A stretch of DNA of 5,619 bases, taken from positions 1-5,619 of the forward strand of contig JAEZJL010000335.1 in assembly GCA_023415815.1 (NCBI GenBank), given 5' to 3'. The stretch's first letter is position 1, and each line of letters opens with the position of its first letter. The position numbers and the translations under genes are program-made. The DNA comes from Bacillota bacterium. Its GTDB lineage: Bacteria > Bacillota > Clostridia > Acetivibrionales > DTU013. A model generated the notes under the pieces. The model searched no databases, was not told where the DNA came from, and saw only the letters and a list, made by a program, of their open reading frames with translations. Positions 1 to 5,619 of the stretch are shown piece by piece.

Positions 1-963
1 CTTATAAAGCTGTCGGGAGCGATGATATGCGGCACCGACATAAAAATATTCAAAAACGGACACCCGCGGGTAAAGCCGCCGCACATCATCGGCCACGAGA
101 TGTGCGGACGTATACTGGAGATCGACGCCGAAGGAAGCGGCTTGAAGGCGGGGGACAGGGTGACGGTGCAGACGACCATACCTTGCGGCAAATGCCGGAT
201 GTGCCAGGAGGGCAATTTTAACATATGCGAGGACCTGCGGGGCATTTCGCAGGACTATGACGGCGCATTTGCCGAGTACGTGGCCATCCCGGAGCAGGCC
301 ATGCGCATGGGTAATCTCATCAAGGTACAGGACGACGCCCTTACCGACGAGGTGGTATGCCTTGCGGAGCCGCTGGGCTGTGTGATAAACGGCCAGGAGC
401 TTCTGGAAATCAAGCCCGGCGAGGACGTACTGGTCATTGGGGCCGGCCCAATAGGAATATTGCATGCCGAGCTGGCACGCATAAGCGGAGCGGGGAGAGT
501 ATTCATGGCCGAGAACTCCGAAAACAGGTTAAATATCGCCAAAGGCTTCGGATACACGCATTACATCGACGCAGGCAAAACGGATCTTATTGGGGAAACA
601 CTGAGGCTGACCGGGGGCAGGGGCGTGGACGCGGCGATAGTTACCGCGCCGGCAAGGGCTCCCATGGAGCAGGCCGTGGAAACGCTGGCGCTGAGGGGCA
701 GACTGAGTCTGTTCGGCAGCCTGGGCAAAGGGGATTCGAGCATAACGATAGACAGCAGGGCCGTGCACTATAAGGAGCTGAAAATCATTGGCTCCTCTTC
801 CTCAGCGACCAAACACATGAAAAAAGCTTTGAATATTTTATCTACCGGAAGGATAAGCACGGATAAAATCATAACCCACAGGCTGCCGCTCTCTGAAATA
901 GTCGAGGGGCTTGAGCTGGGGATCAAGGGCGAGGCGCTGAAGGTTTATCTGAAGATGGACTAG
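1..963 (+). CDS. Zinc-dependent medium-chain alcohol/polyol dehydrogenase (5' truncated)
   Basis: This is a medium-chain dehydrogenase/reductase of the threonine/sorbitol dehydrogenase type, which oxidises a secondary alcohol or polyol with NAD(P)+ in the cytoplasm. The frame is open from base 1, and the first in-frame ATG (22) lies inside the family's N-terminal Cys-Gly-Thr-Asp motif, so the true start is upstream. About 320 residues are visible against a usual 340-350. Catalytic zinc ligands are visible as Cys (28-30), the His-Glu of GHE (94-99) and Glu of AEPLG (367-369). The structural zinc site is complete, with Cys codons at 184, 193, 202 and 226 (C-x2-C-x2-C-x7-C). The Rossmann loop GAGPIG is at 439-456. 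A Glu at the end of the second beta strand (motif AENSENR) favours NAD+ over NADP+, by family rule. The gene lies 42 nt upstream of the aldolase with no terminator between, so the two are probably co-transcribed. The substrate cannot be read from the sequence; a polyol or hydroxy-sugar fits the neighbours better than threonine. Confidence 0.92.
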   Translation, partial: LIKLSGAMICGTDIKIFKNGHPRVKPPHIIGHEMCGRILEIDAEGSGLKAGDRVTVQTTIPCGKCRMCQEGNFNICEDLRGISQDYDGAFAEYVAIPEQAMRMGNLIKVQDDALTDEVVCLAEPLGCVINGQELLEIKPGEDVLVIGAGPIGILHAELARISGAGRVFMAENSENRLNIAKGFGYTHYIDAGKTDLIGETLRLTGGRGVDAAIVTAPARAPMEQAVETLALRGRLSLFGSLGKGDSSITIDSRAVHYKELKIIGSSSSATKHMKKALNILSTGRISTDKIITHRLPLSEIVEGLELGIKGEALKVYLKMD

Positions 964-990
964 AGCGCCAATATTAACGACCATATGCAG

Positions 991-998
991 GGAAGGGG
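991..998 (+). promoter_or_regulatory. Ribosome binding site that fixes the aldolase start
   Basis: The purine-rich stretch GGAAGGGG sits 7 nt before the ATG at 1006. An in-frame ATG at 985 has no Shine-Dalgarno-like sequence before it, and using it would put this site inside the coding region. The start at 1006 is therefore preferred. Confidence 0.7.
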
Positions 999-1005
999 TT
1001 CTATA

Positions 1006-1677
1006 ATGGAAAAGAAGAATTTCGCTTCAATCATCGACAGCGCTCTGCTTGAGCCTGAAAAGACGCTGGCTCAGCTGGAGGTGCTCTGTGCCCAGGCCAA
1101 AAGCAGCGGTTATGCCGCGGTGGCGGTCATGCCGTCCCGTGTAAGGCAGGCTGCCGGGCTGCTGAAGGGGTCCGGTGTCAGGGTGTGCGTCGCGCTCGGC
1201 TTCCCTCTGGGGATGACCACCCCCGAGGTCAAGGCTTTTGAAGCCGTACAGGCAATAGAAAACGGAGCTATGGACATCGATATGGTAATCAATGTAGGAG
1301 CGATCAAGGACGGAGATTTCGACCTCGTATACAGGGATATCAAGGGAGTTGCAGATGCAGCCAAGGCTAAAAAGGACGGGGTTGTGGTAAAGGTCATACT
1401 TGAGACCTGCCTCCTGACAGACGAGGAAAAGGTAAAGGCGTGCGAGATAGCGGAAAAAGCGGGAGCGGACTATGTAAAGACCTCCACCGGCTTCAACGCG
1501 GACGGGGCGACGGTGCGTGACATCGAGCTCATGTACAGGACGGTCGGAAACAGGATAGGCGTGAAGGCGGCCGGAAGGGTCAGGACCTACGAGGACGCCG
1601 TCAGGTTCACCGAAGCCGGAGCAAACAGGATAGGCTGCAGCGCAAGGGCCGCGGCGGCTATCGTGAGCGGGGAGTGA
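1006..1677 (+). CDS. deoC: Deoxyribose-phosphate aldolase family protein (DeoC-like)
   Basis: This is a class I (Schiff-base) aldolase of the DeoC TIM-barrel family. The classical reaction splits 2-deoxyribose 5-phosphate into acetaldehyde and glyceraldehyde 3-phosphate. The protein is 223 residues from the ATG at 1006, normal for the short bacterial form. The core motifs are clear: DMVINVGA with the proton-relay Asp92, YVKTSTGF with the Schiff-base Lys158, and VKAAG with Lys187. Several usually conserved positions differ. The phosphate-binding GGVR/GGIR loop reads GRVR (Arg191 in place of the second Gly), the C-terminal GxSS/GxSAG loop reads GCSAR (210-214), the N-terminal DHTLLKP reads DSALLEP, and the usual CVNP strand reads AVMP. 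It may therefore act on a different phosphorylated sugar. The next gene starts 3 nt after its stop, and that gene's ribosome binding site (GGGGAG, 1669-1674) lies in its last codons, so the two are translationally linked. Family assignment is firm; exact substrate is not. Confidence 0.87.
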   Translation: MEKKNFASIIDSALLEPEKTLAQLEVLCAQAKSSGYAAVAVMPSRVRQAAGLLKGSGVRVCVALGFPLGMTTPEVKAFEAVQAIENGAMDIDMVINVGAIKDGDFDLVYRDIKGVADAAKAKKDGVVVKVILETCLLTDEEKVKACEIAEKAGADYVKTSTGFNADGATVRDIELMYRTVGNRIGVKAAGRVRTYEDAVRFTEAGANRIGCSARAAAAIVSGE

Positions 1678-1680
1678 TCC

Positions 1681-2628
1681 ATGGAGAGGACTTATGACGT
1701 TTTATGCATAGGGCTCATTGCCGCCGACCTGCTGGTACAGCCGGTGGACAGGGGCATTTTCGACGTTGACACGACGAGGATAGATGAAATAAAGATCCTG
1801 CCGGGCGGAGACGCCATGAACGAGTCCATCGTGCTTTCCAGGCTCGGGCTGAAGGCCGGCCTGCTTGGAAAGGTGGGTGACGACCAGTTCGGAGACATGG
1901 TTCTCAGGCACGCGGCTAAAAACGGCGTAGATATCGGCAATGTCAGGGTCGATAAAAATACCGTAACAAGCACGAGCATTGTCCTCATCAACAGGAACGG
2001 CGACAGGAACTTCGTCTACTGCGCCGGCAACAATGAGGCCCTCAGGCCGGAGGACGTCAATCCGGAGGCGGTGCGCAGCGCAAGGATAGTGAACATAGGC
2101 AGCATCCTCGGCCTCACAGGGCTGGACAGGGGCGGGACTGCGGCGATACTTGAAGAAGCCGCCGCTCACGGCGCGATCACATCCGCCGACTCCTCCCACG
2201 ACGTAAACGGGCTGGGCCTTGAAGGCATAAAGGACGCCCTGGAGCGCCTGGATTTTTTCATCCCGAGCTTCGGAGAAGCCAGATATCTGACAGATGAAAG
2301 CGACCCGGACAGGATAGCCGATATCCTGCTGGGCTGCGGCGTCAAAAATGTCGTAATAAAGCTGGGCGGGAAAGGCTGCTACATAAAGAACTCCGGTAAA
2401 AGCTGCCTGATACCGCCGTATATGGTCGGTGCAATCGATACGACGGGAGCGGGCGATAACTTTGTCGCAGGCTTCCTGACCGGGCTTTCCAAAGGCTGGC
2501 CCCTCGAACGGTGCGGTTCGTTTGCGAACGCTGTCGGAGCGCTCAGCACGCTTGAGGTCGGTGCAAATACAGGAGTAAAGAATATGGAGCAGGTGTTGAA
2601 TTTTATAAAAAATAAGGAGCGGATGTAA
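1681..2628 (+). CDS. PfkB/ribokinase-family carbohydrate kinase
   Basis: This 315-residue protein has typical length for an ATP-dependent cytoplasmic sugar kinase of the PfkB family. The N-terminal PfkB signature is visible around residues 42-57 (GGDAMNESIVLSRLG), where the Gly-Gly and Asn47 normally contact the sugar. The C-terminal signature DTTGAGD (253-259) carries the anion-hole glycines and the catalytic base Asp259. The GKVGDDQFG segment after the first signature is also family-typical. The sequence groups loosely with ribokinase, 2-keto-3-deoxygluconate kinase and deoxyribokinase-like proteins, and I cannot choose among them. Its position directly after the DeoC-like gene suggests that it makes the phosphorylated substrate the aldolase cleaves. 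The ATG at 1681 is supported by GGGGAG 6 nt upstream. The downstream gene begins 2 nt after its stop. Confidence 0.92.
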   Translation: MERTYDVLCIGLIAADLLVQPVDRGIFDVDTTRIDEIKILPGGDAMNESIVLSRLGLKAGLLGKVGDDQFGDMVLRHAAKNGVDIGNVRVDKNTVTSTSIVLINRNGDRNFVYCAGNNEALRPEDVNPEAVRSARIVNIGSILGLTGLDRGGTAAILEEAAAHGAITSADSSHDVNGLGLEGIKDALERLDFFIPSFGEARYLTDESDPDRIADILLGCGVKNVVIKLGGKGCYIKNSGKSCLIPPYMVGAIDTTGAGDNFVAGFLTGLSKGWPLERCGSFANAVGALSTLEVGANTGVKNMEQVLNFIKNKERM

Positions 2629-2630
2629 CG

Positions 2631-3719
2631 ATGTCTCAGAAAACCGATTTTATGAATAAGGTGGAGAGCCTGCGCAGAATAATGAAGGCGGGCGGACTGC
2701 AGGGCATAATGGTCGAAAAGCAGGCGAATTTTTCCTGGCTGACAGGTGGGAGGGGCTTTATCGGCCTAGCTTCCGAGGGGTCCTGCGCCTCCGTTCTGAT
2801 AACCGAGGGAGCCGTCCACCTCATAACCAATAATATAGAAGCTCCAAGGCTCCGGGCGGAGGAAATCGACGGGCTTACAGACATTATCGAGGTAAAAAGC
2901 AATCTCTGGTACAGGTTCCAGGACAGAGAGGCCATTATCAAGGAAATCCTCGGCAGCGGAAAATACGCTACCGACACCGAGCTGCACGGAGACTTCAGGA
3001 CGCTGAGAAGCACCCTGACCCCGCTCGAAATCGAAAGGTATGGCGAACTCGGAAGGCAGTCTGCAGAAGTAGTGGAAGAGATATGCAGGAACATCAGGCC
3101 CGGCGTGACGGAATTTCAAATAGCGGGAGAGGTCAGCAGCAGCCTCTGGGCGCTTGGAATTGAACCGATAACCGCGCTCATAGCCTTTGACGGCAGGCTG
3201 CTCAGCTACCGTCATCCCATACCTACCGGCAACAAGCTCAAAAAGTACGCCATGGTAGTAGTATGTACAAGGAAGTACGGACTTGTCGCATCGCTGACCA
3301 GATTGGTGAGCCTGGGCGCCGCCGATGAAGAAATACAGAGGAAGCACAGGGCCGTGGCCGCAGTGGATGCCTGCTTTATAGCAAGCACTAGACCCGGAGC
3401 CGGAGTGGGAGATATATTTGAAAAAGCCGTGACCGCTTACAGGAACGAAGGCTATGGAAATGAATGGGAGCTTCACCACCAGGGCGGACTGACGGGATAT
3501 TCCGCCAGGGAGTATATCGCCACCACGGCAAGCAAGGATGTTGTCGTATTGAATCAGGCGTTCGCCTGGAATCCCTCCATAGCCGGTACGAAGTCCGAGG
3601 ATACTATTATCGTAGAGTCTCAAAGGAACCGCATTCTGACACATACGGGCAGCTATCCTTATCTCGAAGCCGAATTCGGGGGCGAAAAAATATTGAGGCC
3701 CGATATGCTGGTGCTTTAG
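2631..3719 (+). CDS. M24 (creatinase/Xaa-Pro peptidase fold) family protein, probably not a metallopeptidase
   Basis: This 362-residue protein has the two-domain layout of the creatinase/prolidase family: an N-terminal creatinase-like domain (about residues 1-130, with SWLTGGRGFI) and a C-terminal pita-bread domain (about 135-362). Active M24 peptidases bind two metals through Asp, Asp, His, Glu and Glu. By motif alignment the first Asp is Val210 and the second (normally SDITR) is Ser221 in ASLTR. The His is retained as His283 (HHQGG), the Glu of the EPG motif is Asn314 (AWNPS), and the last Glu is retained as Glu323 (SEDTI). Three of five ligands are missing, so metal-dependent peptidase activity is unlikely. 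Creatinase itself works without metal, so a metal-independent lyase or hydrolase role, or a binding role, is possible. It is the last gene of the operon; AAGGAG (2614-2619) lies 11 nt before its ATG. An annotation as Xaa-Pro aminopeptidase would be misleading. No function in sugar breakdown can be named. Confidence 0.85.
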   Translation: MSQKTDFMNKVESLRRIMKAGGLQGIMVEKQANFSWLTGGRGFIGLASEGSCASVLITEGAVHLITNNIEAPRLRAEEIDGLTDIIEVKSNLWYRFQDREAIIKEILGSGKYATDTELHGDFRTLRSTLTPLEIERYGELGRQSAEVVEEICRNIRPGVTEFQIAGEVSSSLWALGIEPITALIAFDGRLLSYRHPIPTGNKLKKYAMVVVCTRKYGLVASLTRLVSLGAADEEIQRKHRAVAAVDACFIASTRPGAGVGDIFEKAVTAYRNEGYGNEWELHHQGGLTGYSAREYIATTASKDVVVLNQAFAWNPSIAGTKSEDTIIVESQRNRILTHTGSYPYLEAEFGGEKILRPDMLVL

Positions 3720-3753
3720 GACCCTGGGGAAACGACCTGAAAAACTGACTTAG

Positions 3754-3787
3754 GCTGCCGGTAATGTGATTTCCCGGCAGCTTTTTT
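3754..3787 (+). terminator. Rho-independent terminator of the sugar operon
   Basis: An 8-bp perfect stem, GCTGCCGG (3754-3761) with CCGGCAGC (3774-3781), encloses a 12-nt loop and is followed directly by six T residues (3782-3787). It lies 34 nt after the stop of the M24-family gene and should end the dehydrogenase-aldolase-kinase-M24 transcript. Confidence 0.9.
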
Positions 3788-3810
3788 GCGGCGCGTCGGA
3801 TGCGCAAAAG

Positions 3811-3836
3811 CGGGAGGGCTCGATGCTCCCGGGAGC
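3811..3836. repeat. GC-rich hairpin overlapping a 12-bp palindrome
   Basis: CGGGAG (3811-3816) can pair with CTCCCG (3826-3831) over a 9-nt loop. The right arm also forms a perfect 12-bp palindrome, GCTCCCGGGAGC (3825-3836), so the two structures exclude each other. There is no good T-run on either side (only a short TTTATT follows), so it is not called a terminator. It could be a protein-binding site or a remnant. Confidence 0.45.
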
Positions 3837-3882
3837 TTTATTCTGCGGCGGAGCATTTCCGGCTGTATATAATGAAAATAGA

Positions 3883-3911
3883 TTGTGGCTCATAACTTTT
3901 TAATTTATAAT
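3883..3911 (+). promoter_or_regulatory. Sigma-A-like promoter candidate (distal) for the alpha-glucosidase
   Basis: TTGTGG (3883-3888) and a perfect TATAAT (3906-3911) are separated by exactly 17 nt in an AT-rich stretch. The -35 box matches consensus at its TTG only. It would give a 5' leader of about 200 nt before the ATG at 4115. Confidence 0.5.
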
Positions 3912-3941
3912 ACCTAAATTTCATATTTCTTTCAGGCCCGC

Positions 3942-3970
3942 TTTTTTTACAGCCGGATTTGCTATATAAT
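3942..3970 (+). promoter_or_regulatory. Sigma-A-like promoter candidate (proximal) for the alpha-glucosidase
   Basis: A perfect TATAAT at 3965-3970 has a T-rich -35 region (3942-3947) at 17-nt spacing. A better-looking TTTACA (3946-3951) is only 13 nt away, which is too close. The start of transcription would fall near 3977, giving a leader of about 138 nt that contains the structured segment described separately. Confidence 0.5.
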
Positions 3971-3994
3971 GGTATGGGATCATCCTGAAATGCC

Positions 3995-4074
3995 GGAGGG
4001 AAACCGAACCCGCTCCCTCAAGCCCAGTTCCCCGGTGCGCAGGAGAGCACCGTTCCGGTGCTGAGGCCGTTGAG
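3995..4074 (+). other. Structured 5' leader with competing stems (unclassified)
   Basis: This GC-rich segment lies between the proximal promoter and the alpha-glucosidase. Visible helices are GAGGGA (3996-4001) with TCCCTC (4014-4019); CTCAA (4017-4021) with TTGAG (4070-4074), extended by GCC (4022-4024) with GGC (4065-4067); CGGTGC (4033-4038) with GCACCG (4047-4052); and AGCACCG (4046-4052) with CGGTGCT (4056-4062). The first helix competes with the second, and the third with the fourth, so two alternative folds exist. I could not match it to a known riboswitch, T-box or ribosomal-protein leader. A regulatory role is inferred from its position and from the alternative pairing only. Confidence 0.4.
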
Positions 4075-4114
4075 TCACCAGCTGTTAAAATCAATTTACA
4101 AGGAGTTTATTGCG

Positions 4115-5619
4115 ATGTGGTGGAAGAATGGCGTCATTTACCAGATTTACCCGCGAAGCTTCAAGGATTCCAATGGCGACGGCATAGGCGATCTCAAGGG
4201 TATCACGCGCATGCTGGATTATTTGAACGACGGGACCCCGGATTCTCTGGGCGTGGAAGGCATCTGGATCTCTCCCTTCTTCCGGTCTCCGATGAAGGAC
4301 TTCGGCTATGACATCTCTGATTATAGGGATATCGACCCCATGTTCGGGACAATGGAAGATTTTCGCCAGCTGCTTGAGGAAGCCCACAAAAGAGGCATCC
4401 GCATCATAATAGACATGGTCCTGAACCATACGTCCGATGAACATCCATGGTTTCAGGAATCGAGAAAGGGCAGGGATAACCCGAAGGCCGACTGGTACAT
4501 CTGGCATCCGGGGAAAAACGGAAAGCGTCCGAACAACTGGTTTTCACAGTTTGAGCTGAAAAACGCCTGGTGGTATGACAAAAGCCGGGGGGAATTCTAC
4601 CTGGGAACCTTCACAAGGTATCAGCCGGAGCTGAACTGGCGGAATGCGGAGCTGCGGAGGGAAATGTTCGAGCTGGCCCGCTACTGGCTGGACATGGGTG
4701 TCGACGGCTTCAGGCTGGACGTAATCAACTGGTTCATAAAGGATGAAGGCTTCCGGAGCAATCCCCGCACATTAAAAAGCGTTGATTTGCAAAAGCATAT
4801 ATACGACCGCAACAGGCCTGAGACCGTGGGCATATGCCGCGAGCTCAGGAGTATAACCGACTCGTACGGCGAAAGGATGCTCGTCGGCGAGGTCTACACC
4901 GATGATGCTTCGCTTGCCGCCTCATACTATGGCAACGGCGGCGATGCCCTTCACATGACCTTCAATTTCAATTTCCTCTTCCAGCCCTGGAGGGCCGAAA
5001 GCCTCCGCAGGTCTGCGATAAACTGGTACAAATGCCTGCCGGAGGGCGCCTGGCCCAATTTCACCTTCAGCAATCACGACAACCTGCGGCACTGCTACAG
5101 GTACCGCTCCGGCAAATGGACCGGGGCGCGTGCAAAGACTGCCGCGGCGCTTCTTATGACACTCCGCGGGACGCCCTTCATTTACTACGGCGAGGAGATA
5201 GGAATGATGGGTGGCGGGTTGAAAAGGAAGGATATGAAGGACCCTCTGAGCGTTCGCACCTGGCCGCTGAAGAGATTTTGCAGGGATATGGCAAGGACGC
5301 CGATGCAGTGGGACGATACTGAAAACTCCGGATTTACGGAGGGCGCGCCCTGGCTTCCTGCGGCTGATGATTACAAGGATGTCAATGCCGCAGGACAGAC
5401 TGCGGACGCAAATTCGCTTCTGAGCTTTTACAGGAGCCTCATATGGCTCAGAAAACGCTACCGGGCTTTGCAGGAAGGCGATATAAGCTTTCCGGAGGGT
5501 TTTCCGCCGGATACCCTGGTCTATATCCGAAGCCTGGCCGACGAGAGGATACTGGTATTTCTGAATTTTACAAAAAAGCTCCTGACCGCGGATATAAGCC
5601 TCATGCTTCCGGCGGAGAC
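4115..5619 (+). CDS. GH13 alpha-glucosidase, oligo-1,6-glucosidase type (3' truncated)
   Basis: This retaining glycoside hydrolase of family 13 removes alpha-linked glucose from the non-reducing end of short oligosaccharides. The frame is open from the ATG at 4115 to the window end: 501 residues, against about 540-560 for the family, so roughly 40-60 are missing. All catalytic regions are intact: DMVLNH (Asp100, His105), GFRLD with nucleophile Asp202, LVGEVY with acid/base Glu259, and FSNHDN with Asp322. The loop DSNGDGIGD (18-26) is the usual metal-binding loop; QPELNW (from Gln170) and ARTPMQWD are typical of the oligo-1,6-glucosidase group. Val203 after the nucleophile is the residue linked to alpha-1,6 preference in that group. 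There is no signal peptide, so it acts in the cytoplasm on imported sugars. AAGGAG (4100-4105) lies 9 nt before the ATG. It has its own promoter region, downstream of a terminator, so it is not part of the upstream operon. Trehalose-6-phosphate hydrolase or another alpha-glucoside specificity cannot be excluded. Confidence 0.92.
   Translation, partial: MWWKNGVIYQIYPRSFKDSNGDGIGDLKGITRMLDYLNDGTPDSLGVEGIWISPFFRSPMKDFGYDISDYRDIDPMFGTMEDFRQLLEEAHKRGIRIIIDMVLNHTSDEHPWFQESRKGRDNPKADWYIWHPGKNGKRPNNWFSQFELKNAWWYDKSRGEFYLGTFTRYQPELNWRNAELRREMFELARYWLDMGVDGFRLDVINWFIKDEGFRSNPRTLKSVDLQKHIYDRNRPETVGICRELRSITDSYGERMLVGEVYTDDASLAASYYGNGGDALHMTFNFNFLFQPWRAESLRRSAINWYKCLPEGAWPNFTFSNHDNLRHCYRYRSGKWTGARAKTAAALLMTLRGTPFIYYGEEIGMMGGGLKRKDMKDPLSVRTWPLKRFCRDMARTPMQWDDTENSGFTEGAPWLPAADDYKDVNAAGQTADANSLLSFYRSLIWLRKRYRALQEGDISFPEGFPPDTLVYIRSLADERILVFLNFTKKLLTADISLMLPAE

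Noticed and set aside
985..1005. Upstream in-frame ATG of the aldolase as the true start
   Set aside because: There is no ribosome binding site before 985, while GGAAGGGG is well placed for the ATG at 1006; the extra seven residues are not family-like.
1702..2199. Minus-strand open frame of 165 codons
   Set aside because: It is a shadow of the PfkB kinase gene, whose two signature motifs fix the coding strand and frame.
2766..3644. Long open frame on the minus strand (292 codons)
   Set aside because: It lies entirely opposite the well-supported M24-family gene, has no recognisable motifs, and reflects the codon bias of the real gene.
3868..3873. A third TATAAT as a promoter
   Set aside because: No acceptable -35 box lies 16-18 nt upstream, where the sequence is GC-rich.
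3859..3956. CCGGCTG (3859-3865) and CAGCCGG (3950-3956) as inverted repeats of a mobile element
   Set aside because: They are only 7 bp long, enclose fewer than 100 bp of AT-rich DNA, have no visible target duplication, and are likely chance.
4117..4311. Small plus-strand open frame starting with GTG at 4117
   Set aside because: It overlaps the start of the alpha-glucosidase in another frame. The GH13 frame from 4115 has a ribosome binding site and continuous family motifs.
4091..4507. Minus-strand open frame of 138 codons
   Set aside because: It lies opposite the N-terminal part of the alpha-glucosidase and shows no family motif.
1..5619. CRISPR array, tRNA, rRNA or insertion sequence
   Set aside because: I saw no regularly spaced repeats, no tRNA cloverleaf or rRNA-like sequence, and no transposase motifs. 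The window is almost filled by metabolic genes.

Overview
The window looks like chromosomal DNA from a saccharolytic, probably anaerobic Bacillota (Clostridia-type) bacterium. This is inferred from strong AGGAG-type ribosome binding sites, tightly packed short-gap genes, TATAAT-type promoters, and frequent AGG (Arg) and ATA (Ile) codons in DNA that looks moderately GC-rich by eye. The genus cannot be assigned from sequence alone. All supported genes are on the + strand.

Bases 1-3719 hold the end of a catabolic operon of four genes: a zinc-dependent medium-chain dehydrogenase (cut off at its 5' end), a DeoC-family class I aldolase, a PfkB/ribokinase-family sugar kinase, and a protein with the creatinase/Xaa-Pro peptidase (M24) fold. 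The gaps between the last three genes are 2-3 nt. A good intrinsic terminator at 3754-3787 closes the operon. The order dehydrogenase-aldolase-kinase suggests that a sugar or polyol is oxidised, phosphorylated and cleaved by retro-aldol reaction. Two members depart from their family templates. The aldolase keeps its three catalytic residues but has changes in the usual phosphate-binding loops. The M24 protein lacks three of the five metal ligands, so it is unlikely to be a peptidase. The substrate of the operon is therefore open.

Bases 3720-4114 are non-coding. After the terminator comes a second GC-rich hairpin/palindrome, then an AT-rich stretch with two sigma-A-like promoter candidates, then a GC-rich leader of about 100 nt that can fold into competing stems and matches no riboswitch class I could recall.

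From 4115 to the end of the window runs a GH13 alpha-glucosidase (oligo-1,6-glucosidase type). It is complete at its start and runs off the window. It has no signal peptide and probably hydrolyses imported short alpha-glucosides in the cytoplasm. It is a separate transcription unit from the upstream operon.
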